Source of the DNA: Roseiarcus sp963783175
GTDB lineage: Bacteria; Pseudomonadota; Alphaproteobacteria; Rhizobiales; Beijerinckiaceae
Assembly: GCA_963783175.1 (NCBI GenBank)
Contig: CAWANG010000003.1
Location: 216,470 to 280,469, forward strand
Reading direction: 5' to 3'
Length of the DNA stretch: 64,000 nucleotides
The notes beneath the pieces were generated by a model that was not told the origin of the DNA, did no database searches, and saw nothing but the letters and a program-made list of their open reading frames with translations. The translations under genes were made by a program, and so were the position numbers. Positions 44,665 through 52,019 of the stretch are shown here, one piece after another (the stretch's first letter is position 1; every line of letters starts with the position of its first letter).

Positions 44665-45106
44665 TGTCCGGCCTCTCTAGATATTTATGCAATATGTCTG
44701 TCTGTGTTTTAGCTGCGCGTTTGCTTGATATGCCAATTGCTGCGAGCAAACGAACCAAGCTATTGCTGAACGCGAGATATTTGCGGCTGTCCTGTTCAGA
44801 CATAATGCCGTCGTCAATGGCCTTTCTGTCAAACAGTTCGACATACAATGAAAGCATTGCAATTCGTTCAATTAACTTCGCTTGGACTGCGCTAGGGGCG
44901 CCGCCAATGTGTTTCATCAGTTGCTTTCGAACGTCCTGCATAAACGCATGTTCCCAACGGCGCTTGTCGAGCGTTGCGAGCCGCTTGCTGGCGCTGCGCG
45001 GGCTTATGGAGGTTTGCCGCCAACGGCGCTTGCGCCCGTCAATGGCGGGCGTCTCACGCTCTAGAGGCTCCTGGGCATGGAGTATCGGAAATTGGCTTTC
45101 GGCCAT
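44651..45106 (-). CDS. Probable terminase small subunit
   Basis: A 151-residue helical basic protein directly ahead of and overlapping the large terminase gene, the usual place for the small subunit that recognises the packaging site. The sequence (WRQTSISPRSASKRLATLDK, then QLMKHIGGAPSAVQAKLIER) is helical throughout with a basic N-terminal HTH-like part. The assignment rests on position and character, not on a family motif I can name. Confidence 0.55.
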   Translation of the reverse strand: MAESQFPILHAQEPLERETPAIDGRKRRWRQTSISPRSASKRLATLDKRRWEHAFMQDVRKQLMKHIGGAPSAVQAKLIERIAMLSLYVELFDRKAIDDGIMSEQDSRKYLAFSNSLVRLLAAIGISSKRAAKTQTDILHKYLERPDNGEI

Positions 45107-45545
45107 TGTAAATTGCCTTTCAGCTTGTGAAAATTGGGCATAAGCCCCGCCAAGGCTCTAGGAAGGCGCTGGGCGGCTTTCTGGCGTGTTGGGCAGGGCT
45201 ATTTTTGGGCTGTTCCGTTCCCCCTGCGTTACCCGAAAGGCATAGGCACGGAGCTAACGTTTGTCATTGCAAAGGCTTACGCCGCTAGAGCGCCTGATAT
45301 GGTATCAGGCGCTAGGCTTTTTGCGCGTTGTGGTTGCGCCACTGTGAGCGCCCACAACATGAGCGCATGGCGCGCTGCGCCATATGTCGCAAGGGGAATT
45401 CGAGAAAGAAAAACCAACATAAACGTTGGCGAATTGCTGGGAAACCACTTAGGGCAAAGGTCGCAAAATGTTTTTGCGACCTCTAAATTGCGAAACACCG
45501 TATATGGAGCAAGTGAAAAGCCGAAAACCCATGAAGGAGAAGAAA
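45107..45545. other. Regulatory region between divergent genes of the element
   Basis: This 439-base region lies between the leftward terminase set and a small rightward gene. It includes a perfect hairpin at 45289-45313 and no credible coding frame. It must hold the terminase promoter. Confidence 0.4.
45289..45313. repeat. Perfect 11-base inverted repeat
   Basis: AGCGCCTGATA, TGG, TATCAGGCGCT. GCTAGGCTTTTTGCG follows on the right, so it may act as a rightward terminator; equally it could be an operator for control of packaging genes. Confidence 0.6.
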
Positions 45546-45779
45546 ATGACACCGGCAATCTATGTCATGTGCTTTATGTTCACCGGCAATCCGGCTATGT
45601 CTGACTACTGTGAACCGCTTACCGACACGTCAATCCCCATAAGCATGGAAACATGTCAATTGTGGATTCAACAGCAGCGCGAATTCGAAATCAGCCATTT
45701 TGGCCATATAACAACCGAAGGCGTGTCAACTGCCTACGGACATGGAATCACTGTTACAACGGAACGCCGCTGCCTATAA
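45546..45779 (+). CDS. Small cysteine-containing hypothetical protein
   Basis: A 77-residue protein starting MTPAIYVMCFMFTGNPAMSD. AAGGAG lies a few bases ahead of the ATG, one of the clearest ribosome binding sites in the element. The N-terminus is hydrophobic and four Cys are present (VMCF, DYCEP, ETCQLW, RRCL), so it could be exported with disulphides. It is the only rightward gene in the phage-like half. Family unknown. Confidence 0.55.
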   Translation: MTPAIYVMCFMFTGNPAMSDYCEPLTDTSIPISMETCQLWIQQQREFEISHFGHITTEGVSTAYGHGITVTTERRCL

Positions 45780-46007
45780 CAAAACACAAAGTCCGCTAGA
45801 GCGTCGGTAATTAGAAATGGCGTGAAAGAACATTCTTCCAGCTTTTCGCAAAACGGCCAAAATTTATCTCCCGACAGTATTTTGGGGGTTGGAGGGGCCT
45901 ATACCCTATCCAACTGGCACGCGCCCCTAACCCGAAGATATAGATAGTAGTATGGTTTTCCCCACCACAACAGTAGTGGGTTTTCCCATACTGGGGAATT
46001 GGGGTTT

Positions 46008-46523
46008 TCAGTGGGGTTTTCCCATACTGGGCATAGTGGGTTTTCCCATACTGGGCTTTTGTTTTTGAGACACCCGGTAGATCCTGCCCGTCACAGCTTT
46101 TCGCGCCGCGTCCGCCAAGGCCTTGGCTTCCGCTAGCGTCTTTATCCGCCTCCACTCGTGCGTCCCGTCAGACAGCACGCCGTCGTGCGCCCGGTACGTC
46201 AGACGAAACATGTTTGGCTTGCGCGCTTCCGCATTGCCAGCGCAGCCGCGTTCGGTAACCTCAATAAACCCAAGCGCCTCCAATTCACGGAGCGCAGACG
46301 CGATGGACGTGCGGTCTATCCCATAGGCGCCGAATTGGTCGAACGTGACAACCAGGCGTCCGTTTTCCTTCCCGCCGTGGTGGCCAAATTCAATTTCTAT
46401 GCGGGCAAGCGCCCGGTGCGCGCTTAGGCTCAAGACGCGGTAGGCGGGGCCTTCCAGCATTTCAACTAACCGCCCCGCGAAAGCGCCGCTGAAAGCTGTC
46501 TTTCGCTTGCGGTTAGCCGTCAT
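46008..46523 (-). CDS. Winged-helix-like protein of the element, with in-frame stop before the expected end
   Basis: A 171-residue protein. The central part looks like a DNA-binding winged helix (SLSAHRALARIEIEFGHH, GIDRTSIASALRELEALGFI, VTERG) as in replication or repressor proteins of small elements. The C-terminus has repeats PSMGKPTM and PSMGKPH before TGA at 46008-46010. The same frame then goes on with PSMGKPTTVVVGKTILL and ends at 45927, so the present stop may be a late nonsense change. ATG 46523 overlaps the stop of the next gene upstream. Confidence 0.6.
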   Translation of the reverse strand: MTANRKRKTAFSGAFAGRLVEMLEGPAYRVLSLSAHRALARIEIEFGHHGGKENGRLVVTFDQFGAYGIDRTSIASALRELEALGFIEVTERGCAGNAEARKPNMFRLTYRAHDGVLSDGTHEWRRIKTLAEAKALADAARKAVTGRIYRVSQKQKPSMGKPTMPSMGKPH

Positions 46524-46746
46524 GGCGCGGCCTCGATACGTCGGGCGCCGCGCTTTCGCGTTCCCGCGCCTCACGCTCCACTCGCCATGCCTTGGCGGCC
46601 CTAGCCGTCAGCGAGTCAAGAGCTTGACACGCAACGACGCCGGGGTTATCTCCCGCGTCGAAAGCAATTGCTGAGCTTTCCATATCTATAGCCTGGGGGC
46701 CGGAAGACGCATGAACGTCTTGCGGCCCTTTTTTTGCTTGTTCCAC
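46513..46746 (-). CDS. Small hypothetical protein of the element
   Basis: A 77-residue frame starting MEQAKKGPQDVHASSG and ending RPRHDG. It overlaps the start of the winged-helix gene by 11 bases, which supports coupling. The first 20 codons lie on a strong hairpin (46697-46735), so translation may start later, at MESSAIAFD (46683). Charged and helical; function unknown. Confidence 0.45.
   Translation of the reverse strand: MEQAKKGPQDVHASSGPQAIDMESSAIAFDAGDNPGVVACQALDSLTARAAKAWRVEREARERESAAPDVSRPRHDG
46697..46735 (+). terminator. Rho-independent terminator on the rightward strand
   Basis: GGGCCGGAAGACG, loop CATGAA, CGTCTTGCGGCCC, then seven T. The arms pair at 12 of 13 positions. It works for rightward transcription, yet all nearby genes run leftward, so it may end a small antisense RNA or guard against read-through from the left. 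Confidence 0.65.
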
Positions 46747-46807
46747 TGCAATCGTCCTTCACATTTACAATTTGGCTCCAGTTCTTTCTCTCAATTCAAG
46801 TTACTGG

Positions 46808-47029
46808 TTAAGCTGTTAGCGCTTTCTCAGCTTGACGAACGCGGCGGCCCAGCGTCCTGCGACACACACCAAGTTCTTTTGCCACTACTCTCGTTGCAAC
46901 TAGTTCGTCAAAGCCTTCTCTCACTGGCGCAGGGATACCAGCTAATTCGCATTTATACGCCTCTATTTCCCTACGCCAAAAGTACAGCCTGTTATTGTGT
47001 TTAACAGGCTTTGGAAGTGCTGCTGTCAT
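46808..47029 (-). CDS. Small HTH DNA-binding protein (AlpA-like)
   Basis: A 73-residue protein: MTAALPKPVKHNNRLYFWRR at the start, then a helix-turn-helix VATRVVAKELGVCRRTLGRR. The N-terminal RLYFWRREIEAYKCELAGIP is typical of AlpA/excisionase-like regulators of integrases. It lies 20 bases after the next HTH gene, so the pair is co-expressed. Confidence 0.6.
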   Translation of the reverse strand: MTAALPKPVKHNNRLYFWRREIEAYKCELAGIPAPVREGFDELVATRVVAKELGVCRRTLGRRVRQAEKALTA

Positions 47030-47049
47030 ATACTTTCGCCTTTTTCAGG

Positions 47050-47253
47050 TTATTCAACTAACAGCCTTTCAACTTCGCTGTGTGGGATAATGTAGCTATG
47101 CAGGCCAACCTTAATAGCCTTCAAGTGGCCAGCATGGATATAGTTGTAAACGGTTTTTGTTGTCTTGTTGATAATTTCCGCGTACTGTTCGGCGCTGTAT
47201 CCAAGTACGCCAACTTTCCCAACTTGCTGCTTTATTTCTTCAAGCTGTTTCAT
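47050..47253 (-). CDS. Excisionase-like HTH protein
   Basis: A 67-residue protein with a MerR/Xis-type helix-turn-helix: YSAEQYAEIINKTTKTVYNY, then IHAGHLKAIKVGLHSYIIPH. This G/K-x-A-I-K-V-G pattern marks DNA-binding excisionase folds. Located between the integrase gene and the other small regulators, it is the best candidate for the recombination directionality factor. Confidence 0.65.
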   Translation of the reverse strand: MKQLEEIKQQVGKVGVLGYSAEQYAEIINKTTKTVYNYIHAGHLKAIKVGLHSYIIPHSEVERLLVE

Positions 47254-47533
47254 TAGCTGTTGCCTTACTCATGTTTCGCCGTTTTGCGGCTCGTCAGGCG
47301 AGCGCATTAGCTCGCGACATGGGTTAGAGGCGGCTAGCCTTGGCGGCTAACCGTCCTCTAACAACATTTTCGTATTTAGTGCTTTTACCCAGGCCCCTCG
47401 CGGGCGGGGGTTAGCTTCACAATGTCAAACAGCGGAAAGCCGCGCCCTAGAGCAAAAGAGCGTCCTTCCGCCGTAAGTATGGGAAAAAACTTGCGCGGCC
47501 GCAAGTACCCTTGACACATGAAGCGAAAATATT
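47254..47533. other. Structured spacer between excisionase and integrase genes
   Basis: A 280-base non-coding stretch with at least two hairpins: GCGAG...CTCGC near 47299-47315 and the long one at 47323-47362. No gene. Likely regulation of integrase or binding of recombination proteins. Confidence 0.45.
47323..47362. repeat. Long hairpin upstream of the excisionase-like gene
   Basis: The left arm GTTAGAGGCGGCTAGCC pairs with GGCTAACCGTCCTCTAAC with one bulge and one G-T pair. About 17 pairs around a short loop. Not followed by a T-run on the leftward strand. Confidence 0.6.
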
Positions 47534-48778
47534 TCAAAATCTCGCAGTAATGCTGACAACATTATCTGCTATTTCACCTGCAATGCTCTCATGTAACCTA
47601 TTTGCCCATGCGTTTAACGCTGTGCGCTTTTCGTCTGCCCAATTGTGACACTGATATATCTCAACTATGCCAGCCTTGCTGCCGCTAACATGGTTTAGCA
47701 CGGCTTCCGTCACTTCCAACCTGACGCCAAGTTTTTGCAGGTTTGTTGCTACGGTTCGTCTCAGGTCATGCAGCGTCCAATGCGGCAATGGCGTTGCTTC
47801 GTCGCCCTGTAGCTCCAATGTTGCAGCGTCAATTTCCTTTTTCGCTTTCGAAAAGCCGGACACTGGCGTCTTGCCAGTTGTCGTGAAGACGTAGCGCTGT
47901 CTTTCAATACGGGGCAGTTTTTCAATGATACTGACAGCCGCGTCGCTTAACGGTATGACATGTTCGTTTTTGTTTTTGGTTCGCGTAGCTGGCAGCGTCC
48001 AGTTTCTATTGGCAAGGTCAATTTCCTGCCATTGCATACCAGCAACTTCGTCGCGGCGAGCGCCTGTCAGCAAAAGCAACTGGCCTATAGGCCCGAAAGG
48101 CCAGCCCATGCTTTCAAAGGCGCGCCACGCCAATTGGATTTCGTTGTCGTTTAAAACACGCTTGCGTTTAGTTTCCTTTGACGGCGCCGACATGCCCAGG
48201 CATGGGCTTTTTTCAAGTATGCCGCGTTCGACGACAGCCCAATTGCACATTTTGCGAAAGGCGGCGAACACACGGTTTGCCCGCACATGGTGGCCACGGT
48301 CTATAATTTCGTCCAGCATGTCGTTGACATGGGCGCGCGTAATTTGCCCCAGGCGCCGCCCTTGCCAGCGCTTGGCCACTTCCTTCGTCAGCATGCGTTC
48401 CGTTTCGCGCCAGTCGCGCGTCTTGGCCTTGGCATGGCGTTCAATAAACAGCGCGACAACCTTTTCCACGCGGTCGCCTTCCGCCTCGTGCGCGGCCTTC
48501 ACAGCGGCCCTGGAGGCCTGTTTCTCCTGGGCAGGGTCAATACCCCCGGCCAGCGCCCCAAGGGCTTCGAGCGCCCGTCTACGGGCCGTGGCAAGGTCCA
48601 CGGCGGGGTAGGGGCCAAGCGTCAGCTTGCGAGGCGTTCCCGCCATGCGATAGCGCAGCGCCCAGCTTTTGGCGCCGCTGGGCTGGTGAACCAGATAAAG
48701 CCCCGATATGCGCCCGTCAGGAACTTCGCGCCGCTTGGGCGGCGCCAGGAGTTTTTCAATTGCAACGGTGGTCAGCAT
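47534..48778 (-). CDS. Tyrosine recombinase / integrase of the tRNA-Arg element
   Basis: A 414-residue P4-type integrase with an N-terminal arm-binding domain (residues about 1-85; GLYLVHQPSGAKSWALRYR), a SAM-like core-binding domain (about 105-185) and a catalytic domain with all key residues: Arg241 in LTGARRDE, His337 and Arg340 in LHDLRRT, His363 in LNHVSG and Tyr375 in EIYQCHNW. It points away from the right att site, 156 bases from it, the standard position. Complete, so the element may still be mobile. Confidence 0.95.
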   Translation of the reverse strand: MLTTVAIEKLLAPPKRREVPDGRISGLYLVHQPSGAKSWALRYRMAGTPRKLTLGPYPAVDLATARRRALEALGALAGGIDPAQEKQASRAAVKAAHEAEGDRVEKVVALFIERHAKAKTRDWRETERMLTKEVAKRWQGRRLGQITRAHVNDMLDEIIDRGHHVRANRVFAAFRKMCNWAVVERGILEKSPCLGMSAPSKETKRKRVLNDNEIQLAWRAFESMGWPFGPIGQLLLLTGARRDEVAGMQWQEIDLANRNWTLPATRTKNKNEHVIPLSDAAVSIIEKLPRIERQRYVFTTTGKTPVSGFSKAKKEIDAATLELQGDEATPLPHWTLHDLRRTVATNLQKLGVRLEVTEAVLNHVSGSKAGIVEIYQCHNWADEKRTALNAWANRLHESIAGEIADNVVSITARF

Positions 48779-48934
48779 TGTTACCCCGCCTGTCCAGGGG
48801 TAACGCTTTTAGCCCGTCTCGGGCCGTTACCCCGTGTCCTGAGACAATGGGGGCAAAGGCGGCTAAGTGCAAGGGGCGCAGTGGAAAACTAATGGTTCTA
48901 GCGTCCGGGTTTGTTACCCCTTGTCGGCCTATGA

Positions 48935-48986
48935 CACAGGTTTCCTAAACCTGGGGTCAGAGGTTCAAGTCCTCTCCGGGACGCCA
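48935..48986 (+). repeat. Right attachment site (attR)
   Basis: This is an exact copy of the last 52 bases of the tRNA-Arg gene, from CACAGGTTTCC to ACGCCA. The 5' part of a tRNA is not present to the left of it, so this is a boundary footprint, not a second tRNA gene. Confidence 0.95.
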
Positions 48987-49584
48987 TTCACCACACAATT
49001 TCCGGTGTACTGAAGCGCACGGAAATGAACTCCCGTGCAACCGGCAGACGTATTCACGCTGTCAACAAGAGATTCTGACGAAACGAGCCGGCCCGCGGTT
49101 ACCGCGTGGTTACGGATCCAGAGCGACCGGCAGTGATCCTTCCGCGGGATCATCTCCGGGGTTTGCAGGCAAACCGCCATCAGGGGACTTACGAAGCTTC
49201 CGATATGCTTCGTACGATCATGCCGCCTCCGGGATGTCGCCTGGCCGGTCCTCTGGCTCACTGCTCGTCATTGCGATTCCGTCCTTCGCGTATCTCGGAC
49301 TAGTCGCTATTCTCTACCCATTCCGGCGTCCCCGCTCGCCGGCGGGGCCTGCCATCGCTCCGGTGCGTTCGGGTCCTCCTAGAATATCGCGCCCTCAGAG
49401 GGGGCCGCGCCAGCTTGGCATATCGCTCTCCGATAACCTGGAAAATATTAGATATTTATTCAGGCCGGCTGCGCGAACCCCGTCGCGGCCTTCGGAGCCG
49501 GCTCGGACGCCCGCGGCGAAGTCGGCGAGAGGGGTCCGCTCAACTCGAAGAGGCCTCGCAGGCGATGATCTGCGACCGGTCAGT
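48987..49584. other. Chromosomal flank of the element, no supported gene
   Basis: This 598-base stretch follows the right att site. Open frames overlap in several directions without start signals. It includes an AT-rich spot (49441-49461, AAAATATTAGATATTTATT) and one member of an imperfect repeat pair (49481-49560). Confidence 0.4.
49481..49560. repeat. Imperfect direct repeat, left member
   Basis: The stretch CGGCCTTCGGAGCCGGCTCG and what follows resembles 52307-52400 (TGGCCTTCGGACCCGGTTCC onward). Shared segments are CCTTCGGA, GCCCGCG, GTCGGCG, an AGAG...GG block, CAACTCG or TAACTCG, and AGGCCTC. The two copies flank the large membrane-protein gene. Confidence 0.45.
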
Positions 49585-50763
49585 CTACCGCAGCGCGATT
49601 TCCGCCAGCGCCTTCGGCAGGTCGGCGACGGCGGCGTAGGCGGCGAAGCCGAGGGCGAAGGCCAGAACGTAGTGGACGCTGTTGGCCCCGAACGTGATGG
49701 TTCCAGAGTGAAAGCGCCAATAGTAGACGACCGAAGCGATGAGCAGCGCGAGCCAGAATTGCGCTGACAGGAAGATGTCGGCCGCCCGCTCCGCCGCCGT
49801 GGCCGGCGACGGCCTGATAAAGATTTCGGACTGACTTTTTCCAACCGTCTCGACGCCGTCGTTGGCGGTCGCGGTCGGATGCACGGTGCCGATTGCGCGA
49901 TAGACATGCTCGATACGCCCGCCCTGGCGCAGCGTTTCAGCGTTGGTGGGCAACGCTGTCGAACCGTCACCCCCGTCAATGCTCACGTCGACGCCGGAGC
50001 CCCTGTTTGGATCGAGGTTGGCAAGAGTGAACAGAACCGGCTGGCCGACAACTATGTCGGCCTCCGCAGTCTCCGCCGTGAGCTGAAGGTCGCGCGGTTC
50101 GCTCATCAGCCTTTGGATTGCCGCGACTGCGACGGCGTTGCCCGAGCGCTCTGCGGCGTCGAGCCGCGCGGACGGCGGGATCGGGCTGTCCTCCAGCAAG
50201 CGCTGGAACGCCTCCTGCGACACGCGATTGACGTCGGCGGCGGCGGTCGTGAGCCGGCCCATGCAATCGACGTCGTCCGCCGCGACGGCTTGCAGCGCGC
50301 GCTTGGCGCGGTCGAGCCACTTGTCCCAGTTGGCGACCTCGGGGCGGCCGCTCTGCAGCTTGACCTGTCCTTCGGCGACCACTAGCTGCCGAAGCGAACG
50401 GTCCCGCCAATCGATGCAAACCGGCCCGACCACAGCGGCGCCAGCGGCGGCGATATGTTTTGGCGTGTAGGCGCGCCATTCGGCCTGCGCCGCCTTCATC
50501 GCCTCTTTCATGCCGTCCGTATCCTGCCTTCCGGCGGCGGCCACTCCCGAATCGATTGCAGTTGCGAGTCGGGCCCGCGCCGCCTCGTCGTGCACGAGTT
50601 CGAGCGAGGCGCGCCAAGCTTCGAACGCTCTAGCCACTCCGGCCGCCCGATCGGCCGCGCTCAATCTGCCGGGCGGTCCCAACTTGACGAATTCAGCGTT
50701 GACCACGCTCAGCGAAAGCTCGTCGCCTGCGGCGTCCTCGGCCTGCTTGAGGCGCACCAGCAT
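49585..50763 (-). CDS. Membrane protein with PKD-like domain, possibly the second half of a larger protein
   Basis: A 392-residue frame. Residues 1-200 are charged and helical. A PKD/Ig-like part follows (LQLTAETAEADIVVGQPVLF, VDVSIDGGDGS, HVYRAIGTVHPTATANDG), then two membrane helices (FWLALLIASVVYYWRF and YVLAFALGFAAYAAV). AGGAA stands ahead of ATG 50763. It overlaps the preceding frame by 55 bases, and the two join naturally if one base is restored there, so they may be one gene of about 800 codons. Function unknown. Confidence 0.6.
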   Translation of the reverse strand: MLVRLKQAEDAAGDELSLSVVNAEFVKLGPPGRLSAADRAAGVARAFEAWRASLELVHDEAARARLATAIDSGVAAAGRQDTDGMKEAMKAAQAEWRAYTPKHIAAAGAAVVGPVCIDWRDRSLRQLVVAEGQVKLQSGRPEVANWDKWLDRAKRALQAVAADDVDCMGRLTTAAADVNRVSQEAFQRLLEDSPIPPSARLDAAERSGNAVAVAAIQRLMSEPRDLQLTAETAEADIVVGQPVLFTLANLDPNRGSGVDVSIDGGDGSTALPTNAETLRQGGRIEHVYRAIGTVHPTATANDGVETVGKSQSEIFIRPSPATAAERAADIFLSAQFWLALLIASVVYYWRFHSGTITFGANSVHYVLAFALGFAAYAAVADLPKALAEIALR

Positions 50764-52019
50764 GGCGCTTCCTGATCGCGCATCGACTGGGTGTCCGTTT
50801 CGTCGACGATTCGAGCGGCTTCGGCGAAATCCGCCAGCGTTGACCCGGAAGCGAGCTTTTCGTCCGCGGCGTCGAGACGGGCGGTCCAGTTCGTCCGCGC
50901 GTCTGGCGGGATCGTCGAATCCTCGGCGAGCCTGCGCACCCGGCCGTCGGCTGTCTCCATGGCGTCAGCGGTGAGCGCGAGGCCGATCTGGAGCGACAGC
51001 CGCTTCTCGAGGTCGTCGGCGGCGCGGCGCATCCAGGCGCCGGTCGCCAGCGCCATCGCCTGCGCGCGCGGCGCCTCGCCCGCAGCGAGCGCGAATTGGA
51101 CGCGGTCGACCTGTTCGCCGATGTCAGCCTCGACCCAGTTCGCGGGCGACGCAAGGAGCCCGGCGCGCGCCTTCGCCAACAGTGCCGCGGCATGGCCGGC
51201 GATTCCGTCCGGCGGCGGGCTGGGGGCCGCCACAGGGGTGGCAAGCGCCGCCAGGCGCGGCCTGAAGGCGTCCCACTCCTGTTCCAACTCCACGGCCTCC
51301 GCCGCGCCGGATGGTGTCTTTGACATCGCCTCGCGGAGTTCCGTCGCCTTCTGGCGGGCCGAGGCCATGGCCGCGGATGCGTTTGCGATTCGCCGGTCGA
51401 CGACGGAAAAGCTGCGCCCCGCGGCAAGCGACCGCACGGCGTCGTCGATGTCCTGGTCAATTGCGGCGACCATGTCGGCGCGGCTGGACGGCGGCGGATC
51501 GCGGACCCATTCGTCGTGGATCGCCGCTCGTTCGAGCAGCGTCTCGCGCGTTGTTTCCTCGACGTCGCCCGCGCCGGTCAGCAACCTGAGGAGGCCGATG
51601 AGGCTCAGCCCAAAAAGCAGGCAGGCGACGCCCCAAAGCGGGCTCGCCGCTACCTCGACCCGAATCGGGATCGCAATCACAGCGCCGCTTTCGCTGAGCA
51701 CGTCGAGTTCGGCGAGGTAGGCTCCCGGGCGGGCGGGAACGGTCCCACCGATGGTCACCCAAGCGGTCTCGCCAAGTCCGATCGGGCCCCGCGTGACCTC
51801 GGCGCCGAGCTCGCCGGCAGCAGGTGACAGGCCGGTTCGCTCGCTGACGAGAGGCGACACACGCGCGGAAACAAGATTGAGCGGGGCGTCTGTCGCGTTC
51901 CGGACCGGGGTCTTAACCGCGCCGATCGTCAAAACGCCAGCGGCGAACGGGCCCGCGAGCGAGGTCGCGGACAGGACCACCGCGCCGCCGGCGCCGGTCG
52001 TTGTCGATACCGCGTTCAC
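50709..52019 (-). CDS. Membrane protein with Ig-like ectodomain and long helical part
   Basis: A 436-residue frame. Residues about 1-130 are beta-rich (AGVLTIGAVKTPVRNATDAP, TVPARPGAYLAELDVLSESG), a transmembrane helix follows (PLWGVACLLFGLSLIGLLRL) and the rest is a string of Ala/Asp/Glu/Arg helices (RADMVAAIDQDIDDAVRSLA). The last 18 or so residues (EAPCWCASSRPRTPQATSFR) look out of character, which supports a frameshift into the next frame. The layout suggests a surface or periplasmic sensor-scaffold, but no named family fits. Confidence 0.6.
   Translation of the reverse strand: MNAVSTTTGAGGAVVLSATSLAGPFAAGVLTIGAVKTPVRNATDAPLNLVSARVSPLVSERTGLSPAAGELGAEVTRGPIGLGETAWVTIGGTVPARPGAYLAELDVLSESGAVIAIPIRVEVAASPLWGVACLLFGLSLIGLLRLLTGAGDVEETTRETLLERAAIHDEWVRDPPPSSRADMVAAIDQDIDDAVRSLAAGRSFSVVDRRIANASAAMASARQKATELREAMSKTPSGAAEAVELEQEWDAFRPRLAALATPVAAPSPPPDGIAGHAAALLAKARAGLLASPANWVEADIGEQVDRVQFALAAGEAPRAQAMALATGAWMRRAADDLEKRLSLQIGLALTADAMETADGRVRRLAEDSTIPPDARTNWTARLDAADEKLASGSTLADFAEAARIVDETDTQSMRDQEAPCWCASSRPRTPQATSFR

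Larger units (their letters stand above)
35319..48986. mobile_element. Integrated satellite-like element of about 13.7 kb in tRNA-Arg
   Basis: Bounded by the 52-base repeats. From the right end leftward: tyrosine integrase, two small HTH proteins, two unknown/winged-helix proteins, a small and a large terminase subunit and two unknown genes, all leftward. The left third has cargo on both strands: a GIY-YIG protein, an unknown, resolvase scraps, a SEC-C protein, a one-TM protein and an EVE-nuclease protein. The DNA is visibly poorer in GC than the chromosome, with Asn/Lys codons and AT-rich gaps. I see no capsid, portal, protease or tail genes. It resembles a phage satellite or a reduced prophage. 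Confidence 0.88.

Noticed and set aside
45134..45604. Rightward frame of 156 codons ahead of the small Cys protein
   Set aside because: No ribosome binding site, runs through the hairpin at 45289 and overlaps the better supported 77-codon gene.
46008..46010. TGA read as selenocysteine or by programmed read-through in the winged-helix gene
   Set aside because: No selenocysteine hairpin seen and the position lies in a simple repeat; a nonsense change is simpler.
45811..46155. Leftward frame of 114 codons with QYGKTHY repeats
   Set aside because: It reads the same repeat DNA as the winged-helix gene in another frame; the PSMGKP frame has the longer domain context.
48935..48986. Second tRNA-Arg gene
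   Set aside because: Only the 3' 52 bases are present; the acceptor 5' strand and D arm are missing. It is attR.
35319..48986. Integrative conjugative element or plasmid
   Set aside because: No relaxase, type IV secretion, partition or plasmid replication genes seen; the terminase pair points to a phage-type origin.
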